This document shows, in pieces, positions 1-13,861 of a stretch of DNA of 64,000 nucleotides. Each line of letters starts with the position of its first letter. Within the stretch, counting starts at the first letter, position 1. The notes under the pieces are model-generated. The model had not been told where the DNA came from and made no database searches. It saw only the letters and a list, made by a program, of their open reading frames with translations. The translations under genes and the position numbers were made by a program. This DNA is from Brachynemurus nebulosus (taxonomy: Eukaryota; Arthropoda; Insecta; Neuroptera; Myrmeleontidae): contig JAPWDM010000047.1 in NCBI GenBank assembly GCA_035578155.1, positions 310,001 to 374,000 of the forward strand, given 5' to 3'.

Positions 1-59
1 CTCACCGTTCTTGTCGTATAGACTGTATAAGTCTAATTTTTTCAAGGAAAAATTCGACT
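1..59 (-). mobile_element. 5' end of a minus-strand family A element (fragment)
   Basis: Read on the minus strand it gives the family A start AGTCGAATTTTTCC and its first hairpin. It is identical to 35244-35302, the end of the minus-strand element that starts at 31545, so a similar element probably lies left of the window. Confidence 0.7.
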
Positions 60-131
60 AAAAAGAGATTCTTGTAGTGATTACCGAGGAGAACATTTGT
101 GCAAAATGTGAACTCCCAGAAATGTTTTTTT

Positions 132-2239
<2,108 letters not shown>

Positions 2240-2766
2240 TTTTTATATTGTTTAAACAATATTAAAAATTCATAAATAGCGTTTTTTTACCTTTCACCGC
2301 TTACGTAGCGAGAACGGTGATAGATACATTAAGAAGTGTTAAGACCTTTCTTGCAGAGAATCGAATTCTCTACAAAAAAGTCTGCGAGAGCACCTGTGTA
2401 TCTTATACAGGTGAAAAGATACAGCGCTCCCAATGCGCACTCAAAAATCCACTTTTTCTAGCGTTCCGACAGGGTGTGCCGTCTGGAACCTTACCGGAAC
2501 GTTAGAAAAAGTGAATTTTTGAGTGCGCGTGTGGAGCGCTGTATCTTTTCACATGTATAAGATAAACAGGTGCTCTCGCGGACTTTTTTGTAGAGAATTC
2601 GATTCTCTACAAGAAAGGCCTTAACACTTTTTAATGTATATGTCACAGTTTTCGCAACGTAAGCGGTGAAAAGTAAAAAAACGCTATTCATGATATAAAA
2701 ATCATTTCCGGGAGTTAACATTTTGCACAAATGTTCTCCTAGGCAATCCCTACAAGAATCTCTTTT

Positions 2767-3357
2767 AAAAAATTTTTATGTCTATTCTAAAATTAATGTA
2801 TATAGATAAAATTTAGTGCTATTAGACTATTAGGAAACATAATATTATGTTAATATGTTCGATTCAGTACTCAGTGAGCCCTTACATGTAATACACACGT
2901 CATGTAATTTCAGTGATGTACATATTATGTAAGTTATATATTTTTGTTATTTACCTATTGTATTTGCTCGAATAATATTTACCATGGTAATAATTGGAAA
3001 GGAATTTTAGGTGCTGTTATATAATATTTTTATATACATACAATGTGGTTTGGTTGTACAGACCATTATTTGACCAAGAAGATTGATGTAATGTGATCAC
3101 TCAAGCTCAAAATAATTCATATACCATACAAGTTGATATCAAATTGACTCAGTGTTTGCCTCTACTCCACGCTCATCATGCTCATATCTACAGAATGTTA
3201 GTACTTGATAATATGGGAGTGCTATAGAATAACTTACTGCAATACAACGTAATCGACAGTCAGTGTCTGGAGAAAATGTAAATGTATGTATTATACAGGG
3301 TTAGTCAAAAGTATGGAAACGGTGAAATATCTCAGCGGGAAAGCATTTTTGGGCTAA
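2767..3357. other. No feature seen
   Basis: AT-rich sequence. No coding frame, tandem repeat or clear inverted repeat was recognised. The same stretch recurs at 38010-38600. Confidence 0.5.
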
Positions 3358-4322
3358 ATGATGGTGACAACAGTACCATCATTTTTTGCGGCGCATCCGA
3401 TGGTGACCTTGACTTTGACCTCAAGGTCAAGGATCAAAGCCATATCAAGGTCAACTCGGTTTTTTTTAAATGGCAACCCCTCTTTTCGACCTCGGAAATG
3501 GAAAAAGCAGAAAATTCTGCATTCGAATATGACCGTGAAGTCAAGATCAAGGTCAAATTAAGGTCAAATGCTGATTTTTACTGTATTTTTAATTGAAATT
3601 TTTACTGTAATTTTTTTAATTTTGATGTTCCATAGAAAGTGTAGACACGATGTAGACCTGCGCAGTAGATGTAGCCAGAATGTAGACGTGCGCACTAGGT
3701 GCAGGTACGATGTAGACATGCGCAGTAAGTGAAGTTGGTAGGAATGAGGTTGAAGGAAGAATAAAAAAAAGAAATATTTCAAAATTACCCCATAAAATTG
3801 TAACTTTAAAATATTGGACTCTATAGGCAAACTTGTTCGTCTAATATGTTGTAAGGTTACAATTTTATGTGGTAACTTTGAAATATTTCATTTTTTTATT
3901 CTTCCTACAACTTCATTCCTACCTACTTCACTTACTGCGCATGTCTATATCCTACCTGTACTTAGCGCGCACGTCTACATCCTGGCTACACCTATTGCGC
4001 AGGCCTACATTCTGGCTATACTTACTGCGCAGGTCTACATCCTGTCTAAAATCTACTGCCGAACGATAAAATTAAAAAAATTACATTAGACTTTTCAATT
4101 AAAAAATACAGTAAAAGTCAGCATTTGACGTTGATCATTGACTTTAAAGTCATATTCGGATGCAGAATTTTTTGCTCTTTCCATTTCCGGGGTCGAAAAG
4201 GGGGTTACCATTTGAAAAAACCGAGTTGACCTTGATATGACCTTGATCCTTGACCTTGAGGTCAAAGTCAAGGTCACCATCGGATGCGCCGCAAAAAATG
4301 ATGGAACTTTTGTCACCATCAT
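3358..4322. mobile_element. Large foldback element with TCAAGGTCA sites
   Basis: The left arm 3358-3820 and right arm 3835-4322 are inverted copies at about 85-90% identity around a short loop near 3825. From the outside inwards each arm has a block rich in TCAAGGTCA/TGACCTTGA (3404, 3421, 3445, 3547; 4227, 4238, 4251, 4268) and then tandem ~37 bp units with TGTAGAC and TGCGCAGTA. The right arm has one extra ~37 bp unit. Peptides of 66-104 residues on both strands come from the repeats and are not credible genes. Confidence 0.8.
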
Positions 4323-6169
4323 TTGTCCCAAAGATGATGTCAAAACTGATTTCAATTCCAACAAAAATAAAGAATCCATTTACTTTTAAATCGATATCTC
4401 AAAACGAAAGGGTAACCTAACTTCCTCCACAATAGTTAAATATCAAGGCGTTTCTAACATTTTTAATCTCTGTCACTTAAAGAGATTGAGACTAGTTTAA
4501 ACTACTTAAGTTTAATGCTAAGAAATAAAATTTAACCTTTTTTGTCCATAAATGTCTGAGTGTATAGATTTATAGGAATTAAGTTACTATTTTCAATCAG
4601 ATCAGTTATGCTCTTTATTAATTTTAGGTGCCGAAACGCATACTAAAATTGTAGGTGTCGGAATACATACGACATACCCACACATTTTGCACCCTTCTAA
4701 GCCATACGGTACCCCTAAAAGTTACAAGCTCCGATTTTTGAAAACTTATAATAAAACGAATAAATAAATTTTCATTAAGAACACACATGAAAAAAAATAC
4801 CCTGGGAGGTACCGAACTGCCGTTCCATCGTATTCTGGTCAAAATTAAGCCCTGTTTAATAGAGCTATAAATAAAAAGAAAAATTGGCCAAATTTAAATT
4901 CATTGTTGTAAACACAATATTTTATTTAAACTAACAAAAAATATGCTTAAGGAAAGTGTCAAAATTACTTTTTCAAAAATATGTCTTGATTCTAAGTAAC
5001 ACAATTAACATGACAAAATTATAGTGGCCTTGATAGCATATTATACAGCAACAAATTATAAATGATCGATTTTTAAAATTATTATTTTTCTATTTATAGA
5101 AGTTGTAGGTGAAAGATTTCACATGCACGGTATACACAGTCACACAATATTTTCACATGCAGCCAACAATAGTAAAAACTATAGAATTGAAAATTCAATA
5201 ATTACAGTAAATATTCGACAAGTATTCGGGAGATTCATCATCAAAAGTTCTACTTTATCAGATTAAAATAATCGACTTTTTATAAAAGACCAAAGAAATA
5301 TGTAATAAGATTTTCTGTTAGAACCTCAAAGAAAAATATTATTACATTATACCCAGCGAACAAAAATGATTCAATGATGATTTACTGTAGAATATACTGT
5401 AGACCATTGTTTGCTAACCAGTGGTCTGAGGACGGATGCCGAGCGCCTCGCAAATATATTTCGCCGGTCTGCAAAAGTGTACTTCAAATAGAAAATATTG
5501 TTGAAAAGTTTCAAAATGATCTGAAAGTTCTGAAAATTTCCAATGTCCTATCAAATGTCTGCATGTAATCCAATATGTGACCGGTCCACAAATTCAAGGT
5601 TCTTATCGAGCGGTGACTGAAAAAAAAATTGAAAAACACTATTGTAGACTACCGATGTAAGACCGTTACCTTTCGTGAATTTTTGTGCAAAACGGTTATT
5701 CGCTAAAACAGTATTGTAACAGGCATGCTGTTGGTCATAGTTGATTGCTATTCGCAACGCAGGCATAAAATAATAACCCAGTAATTAGTACACAAATTAA
5801 AACTGGCGTATTGCCTAGAACCGCGTGTCATATACATATGATTGACACCACACATGTCTGTGCTCTACATATTGTAATATACTTCACAAACGGTCAATAC
5901 AAACCTATAAAAATTGACTGTTTAATAGGTAAACTACAATATATAAATTAACGTGTCAAATTATGCATATATGAATATGTATTATGAGGAAATTATAAAT
6001 TAAAAAATTTAACACACCCTGTAGTGTTATGAATATACATAATAATGATGTGTATGTACATAGTACATAGCTCTGTATCTGTTTGTAATAAATGAACTGG
6101 ACGTCCGTCACCTACAGCCTCCGGGCGACATAGAACTCAGCACAGTTCATCTTACATACCATTTACACC
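4323..6169. other. Unassigned AT-rich sequence
   Basis: No recognised gene or repeat family. Short frames at 4624-4842 (minus), 5374-5568 and 5551-5766 (minus) lack any family signature. A small inverted repeat (ATGAACTG...CAGTTCAT) sits near 6093-6150, just upstream of the possible small gene at 6170. Confidence 0.5.
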
Positions 6170-6373
6170 ATGTACATTATGTACATTATGTACATGGCTT
6201 ATACCGTAAATGGGATGAATGCGAATATAAAGGTAAATTGGTACAAAACGAAAAAAGTTATTCATGAAATTGGTTTAAATATGCAAACATATTATATTTT
6301 ATTATTATTATTACAGTCGGCACCAAGAAAGTGTTACAACGCGGGACTAAAGAATAGTTTCATAGTGAGATAG
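6170..6373 (+). CDS. Possible small host gene with an 84 nt intron (speculative)
   Basis: An ATG at 6170 opens 21 codons to 6232, followed by GTAAAT. At 6311-6316 TTACAG follows a T/A-rich tract. Splicing out 6233-6316 (84 nt, phase 0) leaves a 39-residue frame that ends at TAG 6371-6373 with the C-terminal part SAPRKCYNAGLKNSFIVR. AATAAA motifs follow at about 6440 and 6451. The intron length is a multiple of three, so the unspliced frame is also open (67 residues). There is no signal peptide, known domain or homologue I recognise. It could easily be chance in AT-rich DNA. Confidence 0.15.
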   Translation: MYIMYIMYMAYTVNGMNANIKVNWYKTKKVIHEIGLNMQTYYILLLLLQSAPRKCYNAGLKNSFIVR

Positions 6374-7433
6374 ACGCCAAAGTAAAATTTGGATTGTAGA
6401 TTTATAAGTTTATAGAACGAAATGTACATTAAGTAAACAAATAAAAAAATAAATAAAGTTAAAATATTTTTATTTTTGATTAGTCTGACTATATGTTGTC
6501 ATGCGGCTAACATTACATTTGTCAATGAGACTCACATGTGCCTTACCACAGAGGACAAAGACCCCGCAACTATCTCTTTTCTGAAATCACGAGTGTGTAC
6601 TTTTGTGCTCATTAGGCTTCTTAGTTGTCAGTTTGTCAGTAGCAGTCGATGATTGAAGATCAACCACACGATAATGGACTTGATTGTTGTTGGTATTGTT
6701 ACATCCCCTAGTACATGCGTATGCTGTCATAGCTATGTATGCAATAACTGAGCCACGTGACCGCCCCTACTATCTGCGTTACTCACACAAATACACAAAA
6801 TCGCACTAATACAATGTAAACCCAGTGTGTGTATACAACATATTGTCTATCTCTTACATGTTACACTGGTTCCAGTAGTGTAGGCATAGATATGTTGTCT
6901 CTATTACTCTATGTGCCTTACCGTTTTCTATTTATTTTTAACAATTTTCAACCGATCTTTAATTCTAATAACGTTAAATTTTTGATTTCTCTTGATTCAG
7001 TTTTATTAATTTTAATAAGCAAAAAATACTTATTGTTAGACCCAGTGACTAGTATACTGCTAGGTACCTTACAACGACAATAACAAAACAAACACTCTGT
7101 GTGTACTAATATGCAGCATTTGATTGTTTGTCATACAAGAGTGATGAAAGTGATATTGGTTATAACTTATAACACTTTGGCAATGCACAGTTTCATAGTG
7201 CTTACTGTAATTTATTAAAATCATTATTATTATTATTATTTTATTATTAATAATAACAAAATACACCGTGAAATTTGAATTCGTGCCGATTCACTCCAGT
7301 TTCCGGTATACCTACTACATAAGTACATACATGAATTACGCAATACATCAATGTAAAAATAAACTAATTGTAAGTACTGCTAAAGTCTTTAGGAAATGTT
7401 TATAGTGCTAGAGCTGTGGAAAATTCTGAGTAG
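6374..7433. other. Unassigned AT-rich sequence
   Basis: No recognised gene. It contains an ATT/TAA-type microsatellite at about 7221-7257. The frame at 6829-7083 (starting from GTG) and the minus-strand frame at 7069-7266 show no domain or codon signal. Confidence 0.5.
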
Positions 7434-7812
7434 ACAATGGGTGCGTTTGGCAGAAAAAAGTTCTTGTTAGGATTAAAGACCAAACTATACTATACCATTT
7501 TCAGCCAGAACGCGCTTATATTAGGCGCTAATTTGTTCCGCCATGTTTGTTTATATTTATTTTTAGAGAAGTTATTCTGTGAATAGTTGTTCTGTGCAAT
7601 TTTTTTATTTAATATTATTAACAATTACAAACAATGAACCAACAAATAATGAAGACCTATGTATACAAAAATCGTAGATTTAATATATTAGAGGTTATGT
7701 TTCTCAGTGAAAACTATTTTTGTGTCCTAGCGGAAAGTAGCATACACAGCACGACCGCCATTTTACTTATAAAAGTTTGTAAGTTCTATTTTCTGCCAAA
7801 CGCACCCATTGT
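7434..7812. mobile_element. 379 bp MITE with perfect 24 bp terminal repeats
   Basis: The terminal inverted repeats are 7434-7457 and 7789-7812, both reading ACAATGGGTGCGTTTGGCAG plus four A. No convincing target-site duplication was found, so the superfamily is open. The interior is AT-rich without a transposase; the 66-residue frame at 7634-7834 overruns the right end. Confidence 0.85.
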
Positions 7813-8503
7813 ATTGTATACAACGTTTCTCTAATTTCAGTTGATCACGGTACTGTGTAGCACAGTAATCACTGGTAGGGTAAGTATGTAGCTGGTAGGT
7901 AATCTACACTTTGACATTTTCAGTTTTGATTAAATCTCCTTCCCGTAAAATACCTCCACTAGCTCTTGGACTATTGCGTACATATATGATAATAAACAAT
8001 TATAGCAGAACTCTTTTTTGTGCGGTGGATAGGGACCGCATAAAAAAATCGAACAAAAAAAATATATCCCAAAATATCATAAATAGCTATAAAAAGTATA
8101 GTTCGATTCAGATTGTACAAAAAACATTTTTTGTGCGGTTGGTCGGGACCGTAAAAAAAAATACCCCTGTCGCAGCATCTGCATAACATAGCGAATTTCC
8201 AAATCTTGGGCACTGGCGGATCTCATCTAAAACCTGTACCTATTTAAAATAGTTTAGCTTTCTAAGAGTAAAAGAATTTTTAAAATCGGTTGGGTAATTA
8301 GTTTTGGTATTTTTGGGGACCCAAGAACCCGAACGAATTTTGTGCAGCATAGTTGTATCCATCTAAAATAATTTAGTTCTCTAGCAGTGAGAAATTTTTT
8401 AGCATCGGTTCGATAGCTTATTACTGGCGTTTTCGGATCTGCAAGATCCCGGTGGACCTCATTAAAAAATCAGCTCGACCGTATATTCTAGGCGGACTTT
8501 ATG

Positions 8504-8603
<100 letters not shown>

Positions 8604-8699
8604 AACCCGTTGTGTAGCATTCTACGCCGCATTTGCATCCGCAGGACAGTTGTGGATCTCAGATAACACAACCTGTACCTATCTAAAATAGTTTACCTT

Positions 8700-9840
8700 G
8701 GTAATAGTAAAAAGGTTTCAAAATCGGTCAGTTATTTTATTTTTGACACTTTTAGGTCCTACTGACACTTCAGACCTTACATAACGTAATCTATATGTAT
8801 CTAAAATAGCTTAGCTCCCCAACAGTGAAAAAATTTTCAAAATCGGTCGGCTAGTTTATTTTTGACGCTTTTGGATCCGATGGACCCTGGCAGACTTTAC
8901 ATAACGTAATCTAAATTTATCTAAAATAGTTTAGCTCTGTAAGAGTGAAAAAATTTTCAAAATCGGTCGGTTAGTTTATTTTTACCACTTTTGGGTCCCA
9001 TGGACCCTGGCGGACCCTAAATAACGTAATGTATGTCTATCTACAATAGTTAGTTCCCCAACAGTGAAAAAATTTTCAAAATCGGTCGGTTAGTTTATTT
9101 TTGACACTTTTGGACCCATGGACCCTGGCAGACCTTACATAACGTAATCTATATTTATCTAAAATAGTTTAGCTCTGTAACAGTGAAAAAATTTTCAAGA
9201 TCGGTCGGTTAGTTTATTTTTGACACTTTTGGATCCCATGGACCCTGGCAGACCTTACATAACGTAATCTATATTTATCTAAAATAGTTTAGCTCTGTAA
9301 CAGTGAAAAAATTTTCAAAATCGGTCAGTTAGTTTATTTTTGACACTTTTGGGTTCTATGGACCTTGGTGGACCTTACATAACGTAATTTATATTTATCT
9401 AAAATAGTTTAGCTCTGTAACAGTGAAAAAATTTTCAAAATCGGTCAGTTAGTTTATTTTTGACACTTCTGGATCCTATGGACTCTGGCAGACCTTACAT
9501 AACGGAATCTATATTTATCTAAAACAGTTTAGCTCTGTAACAGTGAAAAAATTTTCAAAATCGATCAGGCAGTTTATTTTTGACACTTTTGGGTCCTATG
9601 GACCGAGGCGGACCTTACATAACGTAATCGATATTTATCTAAAATAGTTTAGCTCTGTAACAGTGAAAAAATTTTCAAAATCGGTCAGTTAGTTTATTTT
9701 TGACACTTTTGGGTCCTGTGGACCCTGGCGGACCTTACATAATGTATTCTAAATCTATCTAAAATAGTTTAGCTCTGTAACAGTGAAGAAATTTTTAAAA
9801 TTGGTCGTTTAGTTTATTTTTTACAATTATGGGATCAGTA
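8700..9840. repeat. 120 bp tandem array inside family S
   Basis: About ten units, in exact 120 bp register from 9121 to 9840. Each unit holds CTAAAATAGTTTAGCTCTG, a conserved GTGAAAAAATTTTCAAAATC block, and GGACCTTACATAACGTAAT. Decayed half-units extend on both sides (8210-8460 and 9870-10150). There are no spacers or leader, so it is not CRISPR-like. Confidence 0.95.
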
Positions 9841-10783
9841 AATCCTAGCGAAACTCATACAAGTCTAGTACTCTAACAGTAAGAAAAGGGTTCTAAGGAT
9901 CTCATATAACTTATGGCAGTCCGTAAGCTTCTTGCGGACATCATTTAATTAATTAATTCAAATACTTTAACTTACTAACTGTGAAAAAATTTTTAAAATC
10001 GATTGGTTAATTAATTTCTGGCCTTTTTAGGTCCCGAAAACCTTGACCTCACATAAAATACCTTAAATCCATTTGAAATGGTTTAATTTTTTAACATTAT
10101 TAATTATTAGTGGAAAAATTTTCAAAATCGATTCAAAATATTTTTCCGTACATACATAATATGTACATTGTACATATTTTGTTTTGTTTCATATTTAGTA
10201 ATATTTATATCATAACATAATCTTCAATTTCTTGTTTACTTAAAAATTCAAAAAAAAAAAAAAAATTCTTCATTACATTAGCTTAGAAAATCTGTTTAAT
10301 TTACATTTTTTAACATGGGATAGAACCATGCTAATTATAATGCAATAAATGAGAAACAAAACTCTATACATGTATGTGTGTTATATCACATATATGTGAA
10401 TAGTTTTCACTTGTTCTCACAAAATTCTTTAATAAAAAAGTGAAATACTTTTATACTTAATAAAGAACTGAGATATAAATATAAATTACTTATTAGACTA
10501 ACAAAGAAAGAATAAAAGTGAAAATTTACATTTTCTCGAAAAATACTTAAAATAGAAAGAAAATTATAAGAATATTTTCTTCATAATTTTTTTTTCCTTT
10601 TCAACGATGTAAAAATTGAACTGCCTTATGATAGGATCGAATGATAAAAAATGGCCAGAAAACCTACTTCTGGGCATCCGACGTGTCTGGCTAACGAACT
10701 TAGCCAAGCCAATTCAGAATCCAGTCCACACACAAAATTTCATAAGCGTTAGACGTTTCGTTCGAGAGTTATCGTGGGAACAC

Positions 10784-10787
<4 letters not shown>

Positions 10788-10856
<69 letters not shown>
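10788..10856. repeat. (TA)n microsatellite, 5' side of S
   Basis: This tract is 4 bp (two units) longer than its partner at 46031-46095 and accounts for the offset change between the two large direct repeats. Confidence 0.97.
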
Positions 10857-10859
<3 letters not shown>

Positions 10860-11660
10860 TTTAGTGAATATCATTTTCGTATTCTAGGGACCTCAAAACA
10901 GATTTCTGCCATAGTCCCGGACTCAGATTGCGTCATGACACCTATTGTAATAGCTGAATTTCGAGTTTTCGAAATTCGCTAAAATGTCAGAAAAAAACAT
11001 CACACAAAACGCTCAAAACTTAGAAATTTTCTTAAAAATTGCTTCTATAAACAAGATAAAGCATTCATTTGCACGTAGAAACATTTTATTTCAATTTTAT
11101 AATGTTATGAAAATTTTGAAAAATACATCTTTAACAAAATTAAATGATGCAATAACTTATGTTCTTATGCAATGTATTGATTAAATGCTTAAAAGCCGTT
11201 AAAAAGTATTTTTACCAAAGAAAGTTATTATAGTAATTGTTTAAGTTTCTTACTGTCTCATGATTTCGATTCAAATTATGCATTTTAATGGCCATTTTTT
11301 ACAAACCGCATAAAAAAATCGCACAAAAAAGACCGCATAAAAAAGAGTTCAGCTGTATTACTGTAGCACTTTATTTGCATGCGTATATGCAAGAAATGGT
11401 GTAGATATAGAAGTTCTCTTCTACGTGTTGCAATTTCGTCATATTAAACTGTATCGATTTTATCGTTTGTTGTTTTAATTTTATTTTCTTTATGATATAA
11501 AAATTGCATTGACAAACAAGCAAGTTATAAAAATTTTAAAAATTAAATTTGCTGATTAATGACTATAGTTCCATATTTCGTTTACAAAAGGTACAGAATT
11601 TTTTTTTTTTTTTTTTTTTGAAATCGCTAAGAATAAATATCTGAGTGAATTTTTTTTTAA

Positions 11661-12545
11661 GGGGAGGTTTACTCGAGACCCCTTAAAAATTATGTATTTT
11701 TCTAGAATTTTTTTCTCAAGAACGGAAGTAAATATCAATTTCAAATTTTGTGCACATATTTATTAAGTATTAAACTATACAAAAAAAATTTTTCAAAGAA
11801 GAATATAAAAAAATGTCCATTTTACAGATAGTGCAGTGTGACGATCCGAAAATCCAATGCCTTGTTGGTGGACATCCTAGCGCCGGTAATAAACCACCGA
11901 AATCCAAAAACAAAAAAGATTTATAAAATATATGAAGAGAACCGGCACCTCTACCTATAATATCAATAAATTGCTAAAAGAAAAAAAAATGGCAAATGTT
12001 TGAACTTTTGATTATGATTTTTGTCTTATTTTTCGCTCTTTAAAGTAAATTTAAAAATAAAGTATATTGAACTTAGGTAGAGGTGCCGAACAATTGAATT
12101 ATCTTTAAAATAAAAAATTTTAAAAAAAAGGATCCATCGAATAGTTTTTGAGTTATCGTGTCCACCAGTTCCAAAAATATAGTTCTGAGATATTATAAAA
12201 TATATATAAAAAAACGTATTTTCAAAATTTTATATTTAATACTCATTATTGCGTGAACTACGTTTTTGGAATTTTTTTTTATAGAAAGCTGGATTCGGTT
12301 AATGTGCAAGAATCTTGTTTTTAAATTATTTTCAATAAAATCACTTGAGGACCTTATTCTACACATAACTTGCTATCAATTTCGGCAAAAAAAAAAATTG
12401 ATTTTTTTATCAAATCTCAAGTATACGTTCCCTTAAATTACTTTCAGCAAAAACACTTTGGGAACATATTCTACACATAATTAGCTACCAATTTATGCAC
12501 AAAAAAAAATTGATTTTTTTTAACGACTCTCAAGTAAACCTCCCC
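11661..12545. mobile_element. TTAA-flanked DNA element (885 bp)
   Basis: TTAA occurs at 11657-11660 and 12546-12549. The terminal repeats are GGGGAGGTTTACTCGAGA and, read inwards from the right, GGGGAGGTTTACTTGAGA. TTAA targets suggest a piggyBac-type mechanism (inference). Inside are two ~120 bp direct repeats near the right end (each with CATATTCTACACATAA-like text) and a nested 14 bp inverted repeat CGGCACCTCTACCT at about 11943 and 12072. No transposase frame. Confidence 0.65.
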
Positions 12546-12903
12546 TTAAGAAAACAAACAAATCCTTGTCAATTTTTTTTTATTAGTTTCTACATTCCTA
12601 TCTATTTTTCTAGTCTAAATAGCAGTGGTACTTTCAAAATTTTTCTTGTTTATCACGAATTTTTAGCTGTCGCTATAACCACCAACTCAACTTTTTCTAT
12701 AAAATCTCTTCAGAGTTCAGGGTTTCTCTGGATGCCTTCGTCATTGGCTTAAAGAGCCTAGCTATATTAACCCTTTTCACTCGAACCATTTTTTAGTATG
12801 GGTTAGAGATGTGCTCGTGAGTACATTTTTACTCACGATCACGCACAGTCACGAATTAGCTTTTGTACTCACGCCCGATCACGAACGAGAAAATTTATTT
12901 CTT

Positions 12904-13012
12904 TTCACACTCACGCACGATCACGAACAAAAATATTTTATGCTTTCACACTCACGCACGATCACGAACAAAAAAATTTTATTCTTTCACACTCACGCAC
13001 GCTTACGAATTA
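12904..13012. repeat. 41 bp tandem units in the hAT subterminal region
   Basis: Units start at 12904, 12945 and 12986 with TTCACACTCACGCACGATCA; the third is cut short. They resemble the repeated transposase-binding motifs common near hAT ends; that role is inferred. Confidence 0.8.
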
Positions 13013-13672
13013 AACATAAAAATCTTTGAAACTAATCGTTGGAATTTTAAATAAAAATCACTATCGCTTTAACAATCAGTTAAAATTATGTCCTTGGGAT
13101 AAAATCAGAATACGGTTAATAGGGCTAACATTATTACTGAGATTAAAACTGATGCAAATTATATACTATTTAATTTTTTCTGGAAAGTGAGAAAATTTTC
13201 AAAATTTTTCATCTAATGATTTATTGTTTAATTTTTGTTCTTATTGTATTTGTATATAAACATGACATTTCGCACAACCAAACCAAATATCTAGTTTTTT
13301 AACAAAATTGTGAGAAAATATTTTTTAGTACCTATAAACACATAGAAAATAATTCTTTTTTATAACACCTGCTTCTAAAGTTCAATATTCGAGCGTTGTG
13401 TAGTGGGCGTAAAGAGCAGTTTTTTATATCATTGTAAAACAAACGACAGTAACTGTGCGCGAAAGTACAAGTGTGCGTGAAAGTAGCTAAAACTATGCGA
13501 GAAAATAATGATATTCATTTATCAATGATAATCATATTCAAATTAACATGGAAACGATCAACAAATTAATAAAAAAAACAACAACGTTCTACAAATTAAT
13601 AAAAATTGCTTAAAAATAATTAATTTTTTTCTCTCTATTAAACTTTAGAAGCCGTCGTTATAAAAAATTATG

Positions 13673-13861
13673 TTCGATACGTATGCGTAAAGAGAGGTAT
13701 TCGGTAGGCTTAAATTGGGGCACTCGCTAAAGGGACAGACGTATACACAACGAGATCTCGTGCGCTTACGCACTCGATCTCGTTATGTATACGTCAGTCC
13801 CTTAGACTCGTGCCCGAATTTAAGCCTACTAGAATACCTCTCTTTACGCATATGTATCGAA
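13673..13861. mobile_element. 189 bp foldback MITE inside the hAT
   Basis: A near-perfect palindrome with arms of about 90 bp: both ends read TTCGATAC then TATGCGTAAAGAGAGGTATT inwards, meeting around the ~6 bp centre CTTACG near 13767. No target duplication was established. Confidence 0.85.

Noticed and set aside
2317..2730. Two frames (62 and 79 codons) sharing a peptide in opposite orientation
   Set aside because: The similarity is explained by the palindromic arms of foldback B.
8700..9840. CRISPR-like array
   Set aside because: Eukaryotic context, 120 bp units directly joined without unique spacers, no cas genes.
8700..9840. Centromeric or bulk satellite
   Set aside because: Only about ten units, always inside the same element, with the same unit order in the inverted copy.
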